From Streptomyces tailanensis (GTDB taxonomy: Bacteria > Actinomycetota > Actinomycetes > Streptomycetales > Streptomycetaceae): a stretch of 64,000 nucleotides of DNA. Within the stretch, counting starts at the first letter, position 1; every line of letters begins with the position of its first letter. The DNA lies in contig NZ_VTHJ01000001.1 in the NCBI RefSeq assembly GCF_008386495.1, forward strand, positions 116,045 through 180,044. The letters run 5' to 3'. Of the stretch, positions 55,168 to 62,936 are shown in pieces. Below the pieces are notes generated by a model, which worked only from the letters and a program-made list of their open reading frames with translations, was not told where the DNA came from and did no database searches. The position numbers were made by a program, and so were the translations under genes.

Positions 55168-55198
55168 GGTCCCAATTAGGGGTGCGTGGGTCCCAACT
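55168..55198. repeat. Two GGTCCCAAYT repeats with a 21-bp period
   Basis: GGTCCCAATT (55168-55177) and GGTCCCAACT (55189-55198) are two helical turns apart. Each lies in a small palindrome (second copy TCCCA-AC-TGGGA). The arrangement suits a dimeric regulator bound on one face of the DNA, between phoD and the LuxR-like fragment. Confidence 0.6.
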
Positions 55199-55234
55199 GG
55201 GAGGCGCCGGGGGCCGCTTGAGGGGCAGCGGGGG

Positions 55235-55489
55235 TCACCGGTCGGCGGCGTAGCGCCTGGCCGGGGCGATCAGGGCGGTGAGGTCGGACTGGCCGGTGCG
55301 GTTGCGGAGGCCGGCGAGGTGCTTCTCGACGGTGCGGAGGGAGAGGAGGAGGTGTTCGGCGATCTCCTGGTTGCCGAGTCGGGCGCCGAGGAGGCGCGGT
55401 ACTGCGTCGGCCGGGACACCGGCGTCCAGTGCGCCGGTCACCGTCCAGCCGGAGCCCGGTTCCCGCACGAGGCTGCCGCTGCCGACCAT
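55235..55489 (-). pseudogene. Fragment of a LuxR-type regulator (C-terminal HTH)
   Basis: An 84-residue open frame. Its C-terminal half matches a LuxR helix-turn-helix (GNQEIAEHLLLSLRTVEKHLAGLRNRTG). The usual first helix LTPRExEVL is replaced by unrelated sequence, and no receiver or sensor domain exists upstream. The neighbouring DNA carries a second remnant on the other strand. I regard this as a decayed regulator, though a small expressed HTH protein cannot be excluded. Confidence 0.6.
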
Positions 55490-55495
55490 CGCTCG

Positions 55496-55614
55496 CCCCC
55501 GTCTACCTCTTCATCTCGGACGACGAGGACGCCGACAAATACTGCAACGAGGTCCGGCCCGAGGACTACCGCAAGCGCGTACATCGCGCCGTAGCGGCCG
55601 CAGCAATGCCGTAG
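55496..55614 (+). pseudogene. Coding-like 3' remnant of an unidentified gene
   Basis: From about 55496 the plus strand reads LAPVYLFISDDEDADKYCNE followed by VRPEDYRKRVHRAVAAAAMP and a TAG stop. Third positions are strongly G/C-biased, as in real genes here, but the frame lacks a good start and loses the bias upstream. It converges on the dsbA-like gene at a shared hairpin. This suggests the 3' end of a gene truncated by a deletion whose other side is the LuxR fragment. Family not recognised. Confidence 0.45.
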
Positions 55615-55660
55615 CCGCCGTAGCTGCCGTATCGACAGCTGCGGCGGCTATGGCGGCTAC
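55611..55660. terminator. Bidirectional terminator with 19-bp arms
   Basis: Arms 55611-55629 and 55642-55660 pair over 19 bp with two G-U pairs and a 12-nt loop. It contains both the TAG stop of the plus-strand remnant and the TAG stop of the dsbA-like gene. Confidence 0.8.
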
Positions 55661-56457
55661 TTGGTGACGCCCGCGTCCTTCAGCGCCGTCTCCCACTCCG
55701 CGACCGTGGACGGGGTGGTGATCGCCTTGTCGTTGATCTTGATGGTCGGGGTCGACTCGACACCCTCGGCGTCGTCGAAGGACTTGCCCATCTTCATCGC
55801 CCAGGCGTCGTAGGTGCCCTTCTCGACGGCGTCCTGGAACTTCTTGTTGTTCTTCAGCGCGTCGACCGTGTTCGCGACCTTGATCAGGTAGCTGTCCTTG
55901 GCGAACTCGTCGGTCGACTCCGCCGGGTGGTACTTCGCCGAGTACAGCGCGGCCTTGTAGTCGAGGAACGCCTCGGGGCCGACGTCCAGGGCGGCGCCGA
56001 GCGCGCTGAGCGCGTTCTTGGAGCCCTCACCGGTGAGGTTGCCGTCGAGGAAGGTGCCGATCGTGAAGGAGAGCTTGTAGTCGCCGTCCTCCATGCCCTT
56101 GTTGACGGTCTCGCCGAGGGTCTGCTCCATGTTGGCGCAGCCCGGGCAGCGCGGGTCCTCGTAGAGGTGGACCACGTTGTCGGTCTTGGAGTCGCCGATG
56201 AGGACCGTGGTGCCGTTCTTGCCCGAGGTGTTGGCCGGGGCGACCACCGTGGCGTCGGCGGCCGCCTCCCACTTCGTGGGCTTGTTGGTCTGAACGACGG
56301 CGTAACCGATACCGCCGGCTGTCGCGAGGACGGCGACGATCGAACCCGCCACGATGGCCTGCCGCCTGACCTTCGCACGCTTGGCCTGACGCTCGCGCTC
56401 CAGGCGCAGCCGCTCACGGGCCGCCGACTTCGCCGCCTTGCTGTTCCGCTTGCTCAT
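55657..56457 (-). CDS. Membrane-anchored DsbA-like thiol-disulfide oxidoreductase
   Basis: A 266-residue protein. It has a basic coiled N-terminus (SKRNSKAAKSAARERLRLER), one membrane helix at about residues 34-54, then an extracytoplasmic thioredoxin fold of the DsbA/MdbA type. The active site CPGC is in YEDPRCPGCANMEQ near residue 103, and the cis-proline loop is VESTPTIKIND. It probably forms or isomerises disulfides in exported proteins. ATG after AGGGAG. The next gene on this strand encodes a Cys-containing membrane protein. Confidence 0.93.
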   Translation of the reverse strand: MSKRNSKAAKSAARERLRLERERQAKRAKVRRQAIVAGSIVAVLATAGGIGYAVVQTNKPTKWEAAADATVVAPANTSGKNGTTVLIGDSKTDNVVHLYEDPRCPGCANMEQTLGETVNKGMEDGDYKLSFTIGTFLDGNLTGEGSKNALSALGAALDVGPEAFLDYKAALYSAKYHPAESTDEFAKDSYLIKVANTVDALKNNKKFQDAVEKGTYDAWAMKMGKSFDDAEGVESTPTIKINDKAITTPSTVAEWETALKDAGVTK

Positions 56458-56555
56458 GTGGGTGAACTCCCTGGGGACGCGCACATGTCGTGCGCGGATA
56501 CGTGTATGGGGGACTGCTCGTGCTCAGGAAGAGGTCGCGCGAAGGTGACCGGTGG

Positions 56556-57251
56556 TCACGCGAAGGCGACCGAGCACGGCGGTCCACGCCGTCCCAGGGA
56601 GTGGGCGAAGAGAAGGGTGCGGGCGGTGGCCGTACGGTGCGCGGTGCGCCTCGGCCGGTGCTCCGCCGGGGCGCACCGCACAACAACAACGATGGTGGCG
56701 ACCGCGATCAGCAGCGGCCGGAAGCCCGCGGCGACCGCGGCACCCAGCAGCTGGGCCAGTGCCCGCTCGCCGCGCCGCAGCCAGGCGGCGGCCAGCAGGC
56801 CCACGCCGATGTGCGCGGCGAGCAGCAGCCAGGCGGCGGCGGGTCCGGCGCCCGCCAGCAGCGTGGCCGCCCGCTCGGAGTCGCCGACCCGCGCCAGCGA
56901 GGTGCCGACGCTGCCGCCGCCGCACAGCATGTCGAGGCCGACCTGGCGCAGCGGACCGGTGACCGGGCCGCCCGCCTCGCCGTAACAGGCGTGCTGGCCC
57001 GTCGTGAACACCGTGTCGGCGGCCAGCTCCAGCGGGATCAGCACGCCGGCGATCCGTCCGAAGCCGCGCTCGCAACCGCCGCCCGCCAGCGCGTACGCGA
57101 CGACGAAGACGGCGGCGGCGATCGCGGCCACGGCGGTCAGCGGCAGCGGGGACCCGGACAGCAGGACGTGCGACGCGGTGCCGAGCGTCACGACGAGTGC
57201 CGTGAACAGCGCCGCGCGTACGGCTCTGAACGGGGTCCCGGATATGTCCAT
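56556..57251 (-). CDS. Polytopic membrane protein of unknown function
   Basis: A 231-residue protein with four or five membrane helices (about residues 12-32, 38-57, 66-84, 135-160, 168-188) and an Arg-rich C-terminal tail. Extramembrane cysteines occur in GGGCERGFG, QHACYGE and MLCGGG. These might be served by the DsbA-like protein encoded 98 nt downstream, but that is a guess. It does not match VKOR or other families I know. The ATG at 57251 lacks a strong ribosome site. Confidence 0.65.
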   Translation of the reverse strand: MDISGTPFRAVRAALFTALVVTLGTASHVLLSGSPLPLTAVAAIAAAVFVVAYALAGGGCERGFGRIAGVLIPLELAADTVFTTGQHACYGEAGGPVTGPLRQVGLDMLCGGGSVGTSLARVGDSERAATLLAGAGPAAAWLLLAAHIGVGLLAAAWLRRGERALAQLLGAAVAAGFRPLLIAVATIVVVVRCAPAEHRPRRTAHRTATARTLLFAHSLGRRGPPCSVAFA

Positions 57252-57320
57252 GGCGTTGGAGAGTGTCCCACGTACCCCTGTAAGGGATCCCTAAAAGGCA
57301 TCAAAGGGCCCTGTGGAAAG

Positions 57321-57386
57321 CCTTACAAGCCAGGGACCCCTTACAAACCGGGGTCCTTACAAACCGGGTCCTTACAAGCCAGGGAT
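57321..57386. repeat. Four tandem CCTTACAARCC repeats at the 3' end of the DUF2252 gene
   Basis: Units of 15-18 bp start at 57321, 57339, 57355 and 57370. The last one encodes the final residues and stop of the DUF2252 protein, so the array looks like a duplication of the gene's 3' end into the spacer. Confidence 0.8.
57334..57356 (-). terminator. Hairpin within the repeat array after the DUF2252 gene
   Basis: GGACCCC and GGGGTCC pair perfectly across a 9-nt loop, 16 nt past the stop. Confidence 0.5.
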
Positions 57387-58697
57387 CCGGCCGTTGCGGA
57401 ACAGGTCCACGAAGATCTGGTGGTCCGCACGCGCGCGTGCCCCGTAGCTGTGGGCGAAGTCCACGAGCAGGGGCGCGAAGCCCTCCTCGTCGGCGGCGAT
57501 CGCCGCGTCGATGGCCCGCTCGGTGGAGAACGGCACCAGCGACTGCCCGGTCAGATCGTCGGCCGCCGCGTGCATCGTGGCCGTGGCCCGGCCGAGGTCG
57601 GCGACGACCGCCGCGATCTCCTCCGGGTCGTCGATGTCGCTCCAGTCCAGGTCCACCGCGTACGGCGACACCTCGGCGACCAGCTGACCCGCGCCGCCCA
57701 GCTCGGTCCAGCCCAGCCACGGGTCCGCGTACGCCTGGAGGGCGCGCTGGGAGATCACCGTGCGGTGGCCCTCGTGCTGGAAGTAGTCACGGATCCGCTG
57801 GTCCGTGATGTGCCGGGAGACGGCCGGGGTCTGGGCCTGCTTGATGTAGATCACGACGTCGTTCTCCAGCGCGTCGCTCTGCCCCTCCAGCAGGATGTTG
57901 TACGACGGCAGTCCCGCCGAGCCGATGCCGATGCCGCGGCGGCCGACGACGTCCTTCACGCGGTATGAGTCCGGGCGGGTCAGCGAGGACTCCGGCAGCG
58001 TCTCCAGATAGCCGTCGAATGCGGCCAGCACCTTGTAGCGCGTGGCCGCGTCCAGCTCGATGGAGCCGCCGCCCGGCGCGAAACGGCGCTCGAAGTCACG
58101 GATCTCGGTCATCGATTCGAGCAGCCCGAAGCGGGTCAGCGAGCGGGCGTCGCGCAGCGCGTCGAGCAGCGGCCCCTGGGCGGTGTCCAGCGTGAACGGC
58201 GGCACCTCGTCCCGCTTGGCGCCCGTCGCTATGGCGTGGACCCGCTCGCGGTACGCGCCCGCGTACACCTGCACCAGCTCCGTGATCTGCTCGTCGCTGA
58301 GTGCCTTCGCGTACCCGATCAGCGCCACGGAGGCGGCGAAGCGCTTCAGGTCCCAGGTGAAGGGGGCGACGTAGGCCTCGTCGAAGTCGTTCACATTGAA
58401 GATCAGGCGGCCCGTGGAGTCCATGTACGTGCCGAAGTTCTCCGCGTGCAGGTCGCCGTGGATCCACACGCGCGAGGTGCGCTCGTCGAGGTAGGGCCCG
58501 GAGGCCTTCTCCTCGTCGAGATCGTGGTAGAAGAGGCAGGCCGTGCCGCGGTAGAACGCGAAGGCCGAGGCCGCCATCTTCCGGAACTTCACGCGGAACG
58601 CGGCCGGGTCGGCGGCCAGGAGCTGGCCGAAGGCGGTGTCGAAGACGGCGAGGATCTCCTCGCCACGTCGCTCGTCGTTGAGCTGCGGAACCGACAT
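57372..58697 (-). CDS. DUF2252 protein (kinase-like fold)
   Basis: A 441-residue cytoplasmic protein of the DUF2252 family, related to the aminoglycoside-phosphotransferase fold. HGDLHAENFGTY (residues about 80-91) corresponds to the catalytic loop and FNVNDFDEAY to the metal-binding loop. The family segment RRGIGIGSAGLPSYNILLEG follows. It could phosphorylate a small molecule; no substrate is known. The ATG at 58697 follows AGGAGG. It is divergent from dnaE. Confidence 0.92.
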   Translation of the reverse strand: MSVPQLNDERRGEEILAVFDTAFGQLLAADPAAFRVKFRKMAASAFAFYRGTACLFYHDLDEEKASGPYLDERTSRVWIHGDLHAENFGTYMDSTGRLIFNVNDFDEAYVAPFTWDLKRFAASVALIGYAKALSDEQITELVQVYAGAYRERVHAIATGAKRDEVPPFTLDTAQGPLLDALRDARSLTRFGLLESMTEIRDFERRFAPGGGSIELDAATRYKVLAAFDGYLETLPESSLTRPDSYRVKDVVGRRGIGIGSAGLPSYNILLEGQSDALENDVVIYIKQAQTPAVSRHITDQRIRDYFQHEGHRTVISQRALQAYADPWLGWTELGGAGQLVAEVSPYAVDLDWSDIDDPEEIAAVVADLGRATATMHAAADDLTGQSLVPFSTERAIDAAIAADEEGFAPLLVDFAHSYGARARADHQIFVDLFRNGRIPGL

Positions 58698-58901
58698 CGC
58701 TGGGTGCCTCCTGGAGGATCACGGGTGGGTCAGCTTCTGAACGTCCGAAGGTACGCGGGAGTGCCCGCGACTCCTCCATGAAGGTACGGGGGAGACCCCT
58801 CGCGGTGTCAGTGCCGAGGCATAGACTTCGATGCTGTCCCCCAGACTGTCCGCAGCCCGTGGGGAAGTTGTTCACGCCTGTTTCCCTGGGAGGCCGAAAC
58901 C

Positions 58902-61900
58902 GTGTCAAAGCCGCCGTTCACGCACCTGCACGTCCACACCCAGTACTCGCTGCTGGACGGTGCCGCGCGGCTCAAGGACATGTTCAACGCGTGCAACGAG
59001 ATGGGCATGACCCATATCGCCATGTCCGACCACGGCAACCTCCACGGGGCCTACGACTTCTTCCACTCCGCGCAGAAGGCCGGCGTCACCCCGATCATCG
59101 GCATCGAGGCGTACGTCGCCCCCGAGTCCCGGCGCAACAAGCGCAAGATCCAGTGGGGCCAGCCGCACCAGAAGCGGGACGACGTGTCCGGTTCCGGTGG
59201 TTACACCCACAAGACGATCTGGGCGGCGAACAAGACCGGCCTGCACAACCTCTTCAAGCTCTCCTCGGACGCGTACGCCGAGGGCTGGCTGCAGAAGTGG
59301 CCCCGCATGGACAAGGAGACCATCGCCCAGTGGTCCGAGGGGCTCATCGCCTCCACCGGCTGCCCCTCCGGCGAGCTGCAGACCCGTCTGCGCCTCGGCC
59401 AGTTCGACGAGGCACTGAAAGCAGCCGCCGAATACCAGGACATCTTCGGCAAGGACCGCTACTTCCTGGAGCTGATGGACCACGGCATCGAGATCGAGCA
59501 CCGAGTGCGTGACGGTCTGCTGGAGATCGGCAAGAAGCTCGGCATCCCGCCGCTGGTGACGAACGACTCGCACTACACATACGCGCACGAGGCGACCGCC
59601 CACGACGCGCTGCTGTGCATCCAGACCGGCAAGAACCTCTCCGATCCCGACCGCTTCAAGTTCGACGGCACCGGCTACTACCTGAAGTCCACGGACGAGA
59701 TGTACGCCATCGACTCCTCGGACGCCTGGCAGGAGGGCTGCGCAAACACCCTGCTGGTCGCCGAGCAGATCGACACCACCGGCATGTTCGAGGCCAAGAA
59801 CCTCATGCCGAAGTTCGACATCCCCGACGGCTTCACCGAGGTCACCTGGTTCCAGGAGGAAGTCCGCCGCGGTATGGCCCGCCGCTTCCCCGGCGGCGTC
59901 CCCGAGGACCGCCAGAAGCAGGCCGAGTACGAGATGGACGTCATCATCCAGATGGGGTTCCCGGGGTACTTCCTCGTCGTCGCCGACTTCATCATGTGGG
60001 CCAAGAGCCAGGGCATCGCGGTCGGTCCGGGCCGTGGTTCCGCGGCCGGTTCGATCGTCGCGTACGCCATGGGCATCACCGACCTCGATCCGATCCCGCA
60101 CGGCCTGATCTTCGAGCGGTTCCTCAACCCCGAGCGCGTCTCCATGCCCGATGTCGACATCGACTTCGACGAGCGCCGGCGCGTCGAAGTGATCCGGTAC
60201 GTGACGGAGAAGTACGGCGCCGACAAGGTCGCCATGATCGGCACGTACGGCAAGATCAAGGCGAAGAACGCCATCAAGGACTCCGCGCGCGTGCTGGGCT
60301 ACCCGTATGCGATGGGCGACCGGCTCACCAAGGCGATGCCCGCCGACGTCCTCGGCAAGGGCATCGACCTGAACGGCATCACCGACCCCTCCCACCCGCG
60401 TTACAACGAGGCCGGCGAGATCCGGTCGATGTACGAGAACGAACCGGACGTGAAGAAGGTCATCGACACCGCCAAGGGCGTCGAGGGCCTGGTCCGGCAG
60501 ATGGGTGTGCACGCGGCCGGCGTGATCATGTCCAGCGAGCCCATCGTCGACCACGCCCCGATCTGGGTGCGGCACACCGACGGCGTGACCATCACCCAGT
60601 GGGACTACCCGCAGTGCGAGTCGCTCGGCCTGCTGAAGATGGACTTCCTGGGCCTGCGGAACCTCACGATCATGGACGACGCCATCAAGATGGTGAAGGC
60701 CAACAAGGGCATCGACCTGGAGATGCTCGCCCTCCCGCTGGACGACCCCAAGACCTTCGAACTGCTCTGCCGCGGTGACACCCTCGGCGTCTTCCAGTTC
60801 GACGGCGGTCCCATGCGCTCGCTGCTCCGCCAGATGCAGCCCGACAACTTCGAGGACATCTCCGCCGTCTCGGCCCTCTACCGGCCGGGCCCCATGGGCA
60901 TGAACTCGCACATCAACTACGCCGAGCGCAAGAACGGCCGCCAGGAGATCACACCGATCCACAAGGAGCTGGAGGAGCCGCTCGAGGAGGTCCTCGCGGT
61001 CACCTACGGCCTGATCGTCTACCAGGAGCAGGTGCAGAAGGCCGCCCAGATCATCGCCGGGTACTCGCTCGGCGAGGCCGACATCCTCCGCCGGGTCATG
61101 GGTAAGAAGAAGCCCGACGAACTGGCGAAGAACTTCACCATCTTCCAGGCCGGCGCCCAGAAGAACGGCTACAGCGACGAGGCCATCCAGGCCCTGTGGG
61201 ACGTGCTGGTCCCCTTCGCCGGCTACGCCTTCAACAAGGCCCACTCCGCCGCGTACGGACTGGTCTCGTACTGGACGGCGTATCTGAAGGCCAACTACCC
61301 GGCCGAGTACATGGCCGCGCTGCTCACCTCGGTGAAGGACGACAAGGACAAGTCGGCGGTCTACCTCAACGAGTGCCGGCGCATGCGCATCAAGGTGCTC
61401 CCGCCGAACGTCAACGAGTCGGAGCACAACTTCGCCGCCCAGGGCGACGACGTGATCCTCTTCGGGCTCGAAGCCGTCCGCAACGTCGGTACGAACGTGG
61501 TCGAGTCGATCATCCGCAGCCGCAAGGCCAAGGGGAAGTACGCCTCCTTCCCCGACTACCTCGACAAGGTCGAGGCGGTCGCCTGCAACAAGCGCACCAC
61601 GGAGTCGCTGATCAAGGCGGGCGCGTTCGACACGATGGGGCACACCCGCAAGGGCCTCACCGCGCACTTCGACTCGATGATCGACAACGTGGTCGCGGTC
61701 AAGCGCAAGGAGGCCGAGGGCCAGTTCGACCTCTTCGGCGGCATGGGCGAGGAGGAGAGCGACGAGCCGGGCTTCGGGCTCGACGTGGAGTTCACCACCG
61801 ACGAGTGGGACAAGACCTATCTGCTCGCCCAGGAGCGGGAGATGCTCGGCCTCTACGTCTCCGACCACCCCCTCTTCGGCTTGGAGCACGTGCTGTCCGA

Positions 61901-62441
61901 CAAGGCCGACGCGGGCATCGCCCAGCTCACCGGCGGTGAGCACGCGGACGGCGCGGTCGTCACCATCGGCGGCATCATCTCCGGCCTCCAGCGCAAGATG
62001 ACCAAGCAGGGCAACGCCTGGGCCATCGCCACGGTGGAGGACCTGGCGGGCTCCATCGAGTGCATGTTCTTCCCGGCGACCTACCAGCTCGTCTCGACCC
62101 AACTCGTCGAGGACGCCGTCGTCTTCGTCAAGGGCCGCCTCGACAAGCGCGAGGACGTCCCGCGTCTGGTCGCCATGGAACTCCAGGTCCCCGACCTGTC
62201 CAACGCGGGCACCAACGCCCCCGTGATCCTCACCATCCCGGCAACCAGGGTCACCCCGCCCATGGTCAGCCGCCTCGGCGAGATCCTCACCCACCACAAG
62301 GGCGACAGCGAGGTCCGCATCAGGCTCCAGGGCCCGACCAAGACGACGGTGCTCCGCCTCGACCGCCACCGGGTGAAGCCGGACCCGGCGCTGTTCGGTG
62401 ACTTGAAGGTGTTGCTCGGCCCATCCTGCCTGGCCGGCTAG
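58902..62441 (+). CDS. dnaE: Replicative DNA polymerase III alpha subunit DnaE1
   Basis: An 1179-residue C-family polymerase. The N-terminal PHP domain keeps its metal ligands (HLHVHTQYS, MSDHGN, TNDSHYTY), as in mycobacterial DnaE1, where PHP is the proofreading exonuclease. The palm catalytic aspartates are in PDVDIDF (D417, D419, D421), with GPGRGSAAGS before it and the HhH and OB-fold domains (VVTIGGIISGLQRKMTKQG) after. The C-terminus contains the clamp-binding peptide QFDLFGG near residue 945. GTG start after GGGAGG. A 15-bp terminator follows. Confidence 0.98.
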   Translation: MSKPPFTHLHVHTQYSLLDGAARLKDMFNACNEMGMTHIAMSDHGNLHGAYDFFHSAQKAGVTPIIGIEAYVAPESRRNKRKIQWGQPHQKRDDVSGSGGYTHKTIWAANKTGLHNLFKLSSDAYAEGWLQKWPRMDKETIAQWSEGLIASTGCPSGELQTRLRLGQFDEALKAAAEYQDIFGKDRYFLELMDHGIEIEHRVRDGLLEIGKKLGIPPLVTNDSHYTYAHEATAHDALLCIQTGKNLSDPDRFKFDGTGYYLKSTDEMYAIDSSDAWQEGCANTLLVAEQIDTTGMFEAKNLMPKFDIPDGFTEVTWFQEEVRRGMARRFPGGVPEDRQKQAEYEMDVIIQMGFPGYFLVVADFIMWAKSQGIAVGPGRGSAAGSIVAYAMGITDLDPIPHGLIFERFLNPERVSMPDVDIDFDERRRVEVIRYVTEKYGADKVAMIGTYGKIKAKNAIKDSARVLGYPYAMGDRLTKAMPADVLGKGIDLNGITDPSHPRYNEAGEIRSMYENEPDVKKVIDTAKGVEGLVRQMGVHAAGVIMSSEPIVDHAPIWVRHTDGVTITQWDYPQCESLGLLKMDFLGLRNLTIMDDAIKMVKANKGIDLEMLALPLDDPKTFELLCRGDTLGVFQFDGGPMRSLLRQMQPDNFEDISAVSALYRPGPMGMNSHINYAERKNGRQEITPIHKELEEPLEEVLAVTYGLIVYQEQVQKAAQIIAGYSLGEADILRRVMGKKKPDELAKNFTIFQAGAQKNGYSDEAIQALWDVLVPFAGYAFNKAHSAAYGLVSYWTAYLKANYPAEYMAALLTSVKDDKDKSAVYLNECRRMRIKVLPPNVNESEHNFAAQGDDVILFGLEAVRNVGTNVVESIIRSRKAKGKYASFPDYLDKVEAVACNKRTTESLIKAGAFDTMGHTRKGLTAHFDSMIDNVVAVKRKEAEGQFDLFGGMGEEESDEPGFGLDVEFTTDEWDKTYLLAQEREMLGLYVSDHPLFGLEHVLSDKADAGIAQLTGGEHADGAVVTIGGIISGLQRKMTKQGNAWAIATVEDLAGSIECMFFPATYQLVSTQLVEDAVVFVKGRLDKREDVPRLVAMELQVPDLSNAGTNAPVILTIPATRVTPPMVSRLGEILTHHKGDSEVRIRLQGPTKTTVLRLDRHRVKPDPALFGDLKVLLGPSCLAG

Positions 62442-62458
62442 GCAGGGACGTGAGTGCG

Positions 62459-62493
62459 CGAGGGGCGCATCCGTGTGTCGGATGCGCCCCTCG
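62459..62493. terminator. Perfect terminator between dnaE and a small convergent gene
   Basis: CGAGGGGCGCATCCG (62459-62473) pairs with 62479-62493 over 15 bp, with loop TGTGT. Confidence 0.92.
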
Positions 62494-62528
62494 GTGTACT
62501 TGGGCTGCAACAGCCCTTTACGCAGATG

Positions 62529-62693
62529 TCAGTTGTGACCGAAGCGCTTCTGCCGGCCCTTGCGGGCCACATCACCGGGAGTCACCTGGGTGGCACGCTG
62601 CTCGGTCTGCGACTCCATCGACGAGCGCTGGGCCTCCTGCTGGCCACGCTCGGACTGCGGCTGCTTACGCTCCTGCTTCTTGTTCTTGGCCAT
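62529..62693 (-). CDS. Small basic protein of 54 residues
   Basis: A short gene that reads MAKNKKQERKQPQSERGQQE at its start and ends VARKGRQKRFGHN. It is very rich in Lys, Arg and Gln, with no membrane helix, and probably disordered and nucleic-acid associated. Support comes from an AGGAGGC ribosome site 8 nt before the ATG at 62693, G/C-biased third positions, and placement against the dnaE terminator. Function unknown; I believe similar small proteins occur in other Streptomyces. Confidence 0.8.
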   Translation of the reverse strand: MAKNKKQERKQPQSERGQQEAQRSSMESQTEQRATQVTPGDVARKGRQKRFGHN

Positions 62694-62936
62694 GGTGCTC
62701 TGCCTCCTGTGGGGGATCTAGGGGCCAGGGCCGCGACCAGATTCACATAGGCCGACAAGACACGCATGTCGGAAAATCACGGTCCGTGACGAGAGTTGTC
62801 GGCGCGTGTACCGCGATGGCGGGGGTGCTCGGCGAATACGCCACGCCGAAGATCGAGTTCCGGCCGTTAACCTCCGCGTGGTCGGGCAGACTCGAAGGAA
62901 GCCCGAAGCAAACCTCCCGGAAAGAGGGTGGATCGC

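Noticed and set aside
58905..62510. A very long open frame antisense to dnaE (about 1200 codons), with similar ones antisense to ileS (45184-48828) and to the kinase (2775-4907)
   Set aside because: These arise from G/C-biased third positions in high-GC DNA. Their translations are Leu/Arg/Val/Asp-rich with no family resemblance, while the opposite strand encodes complete known proteins.
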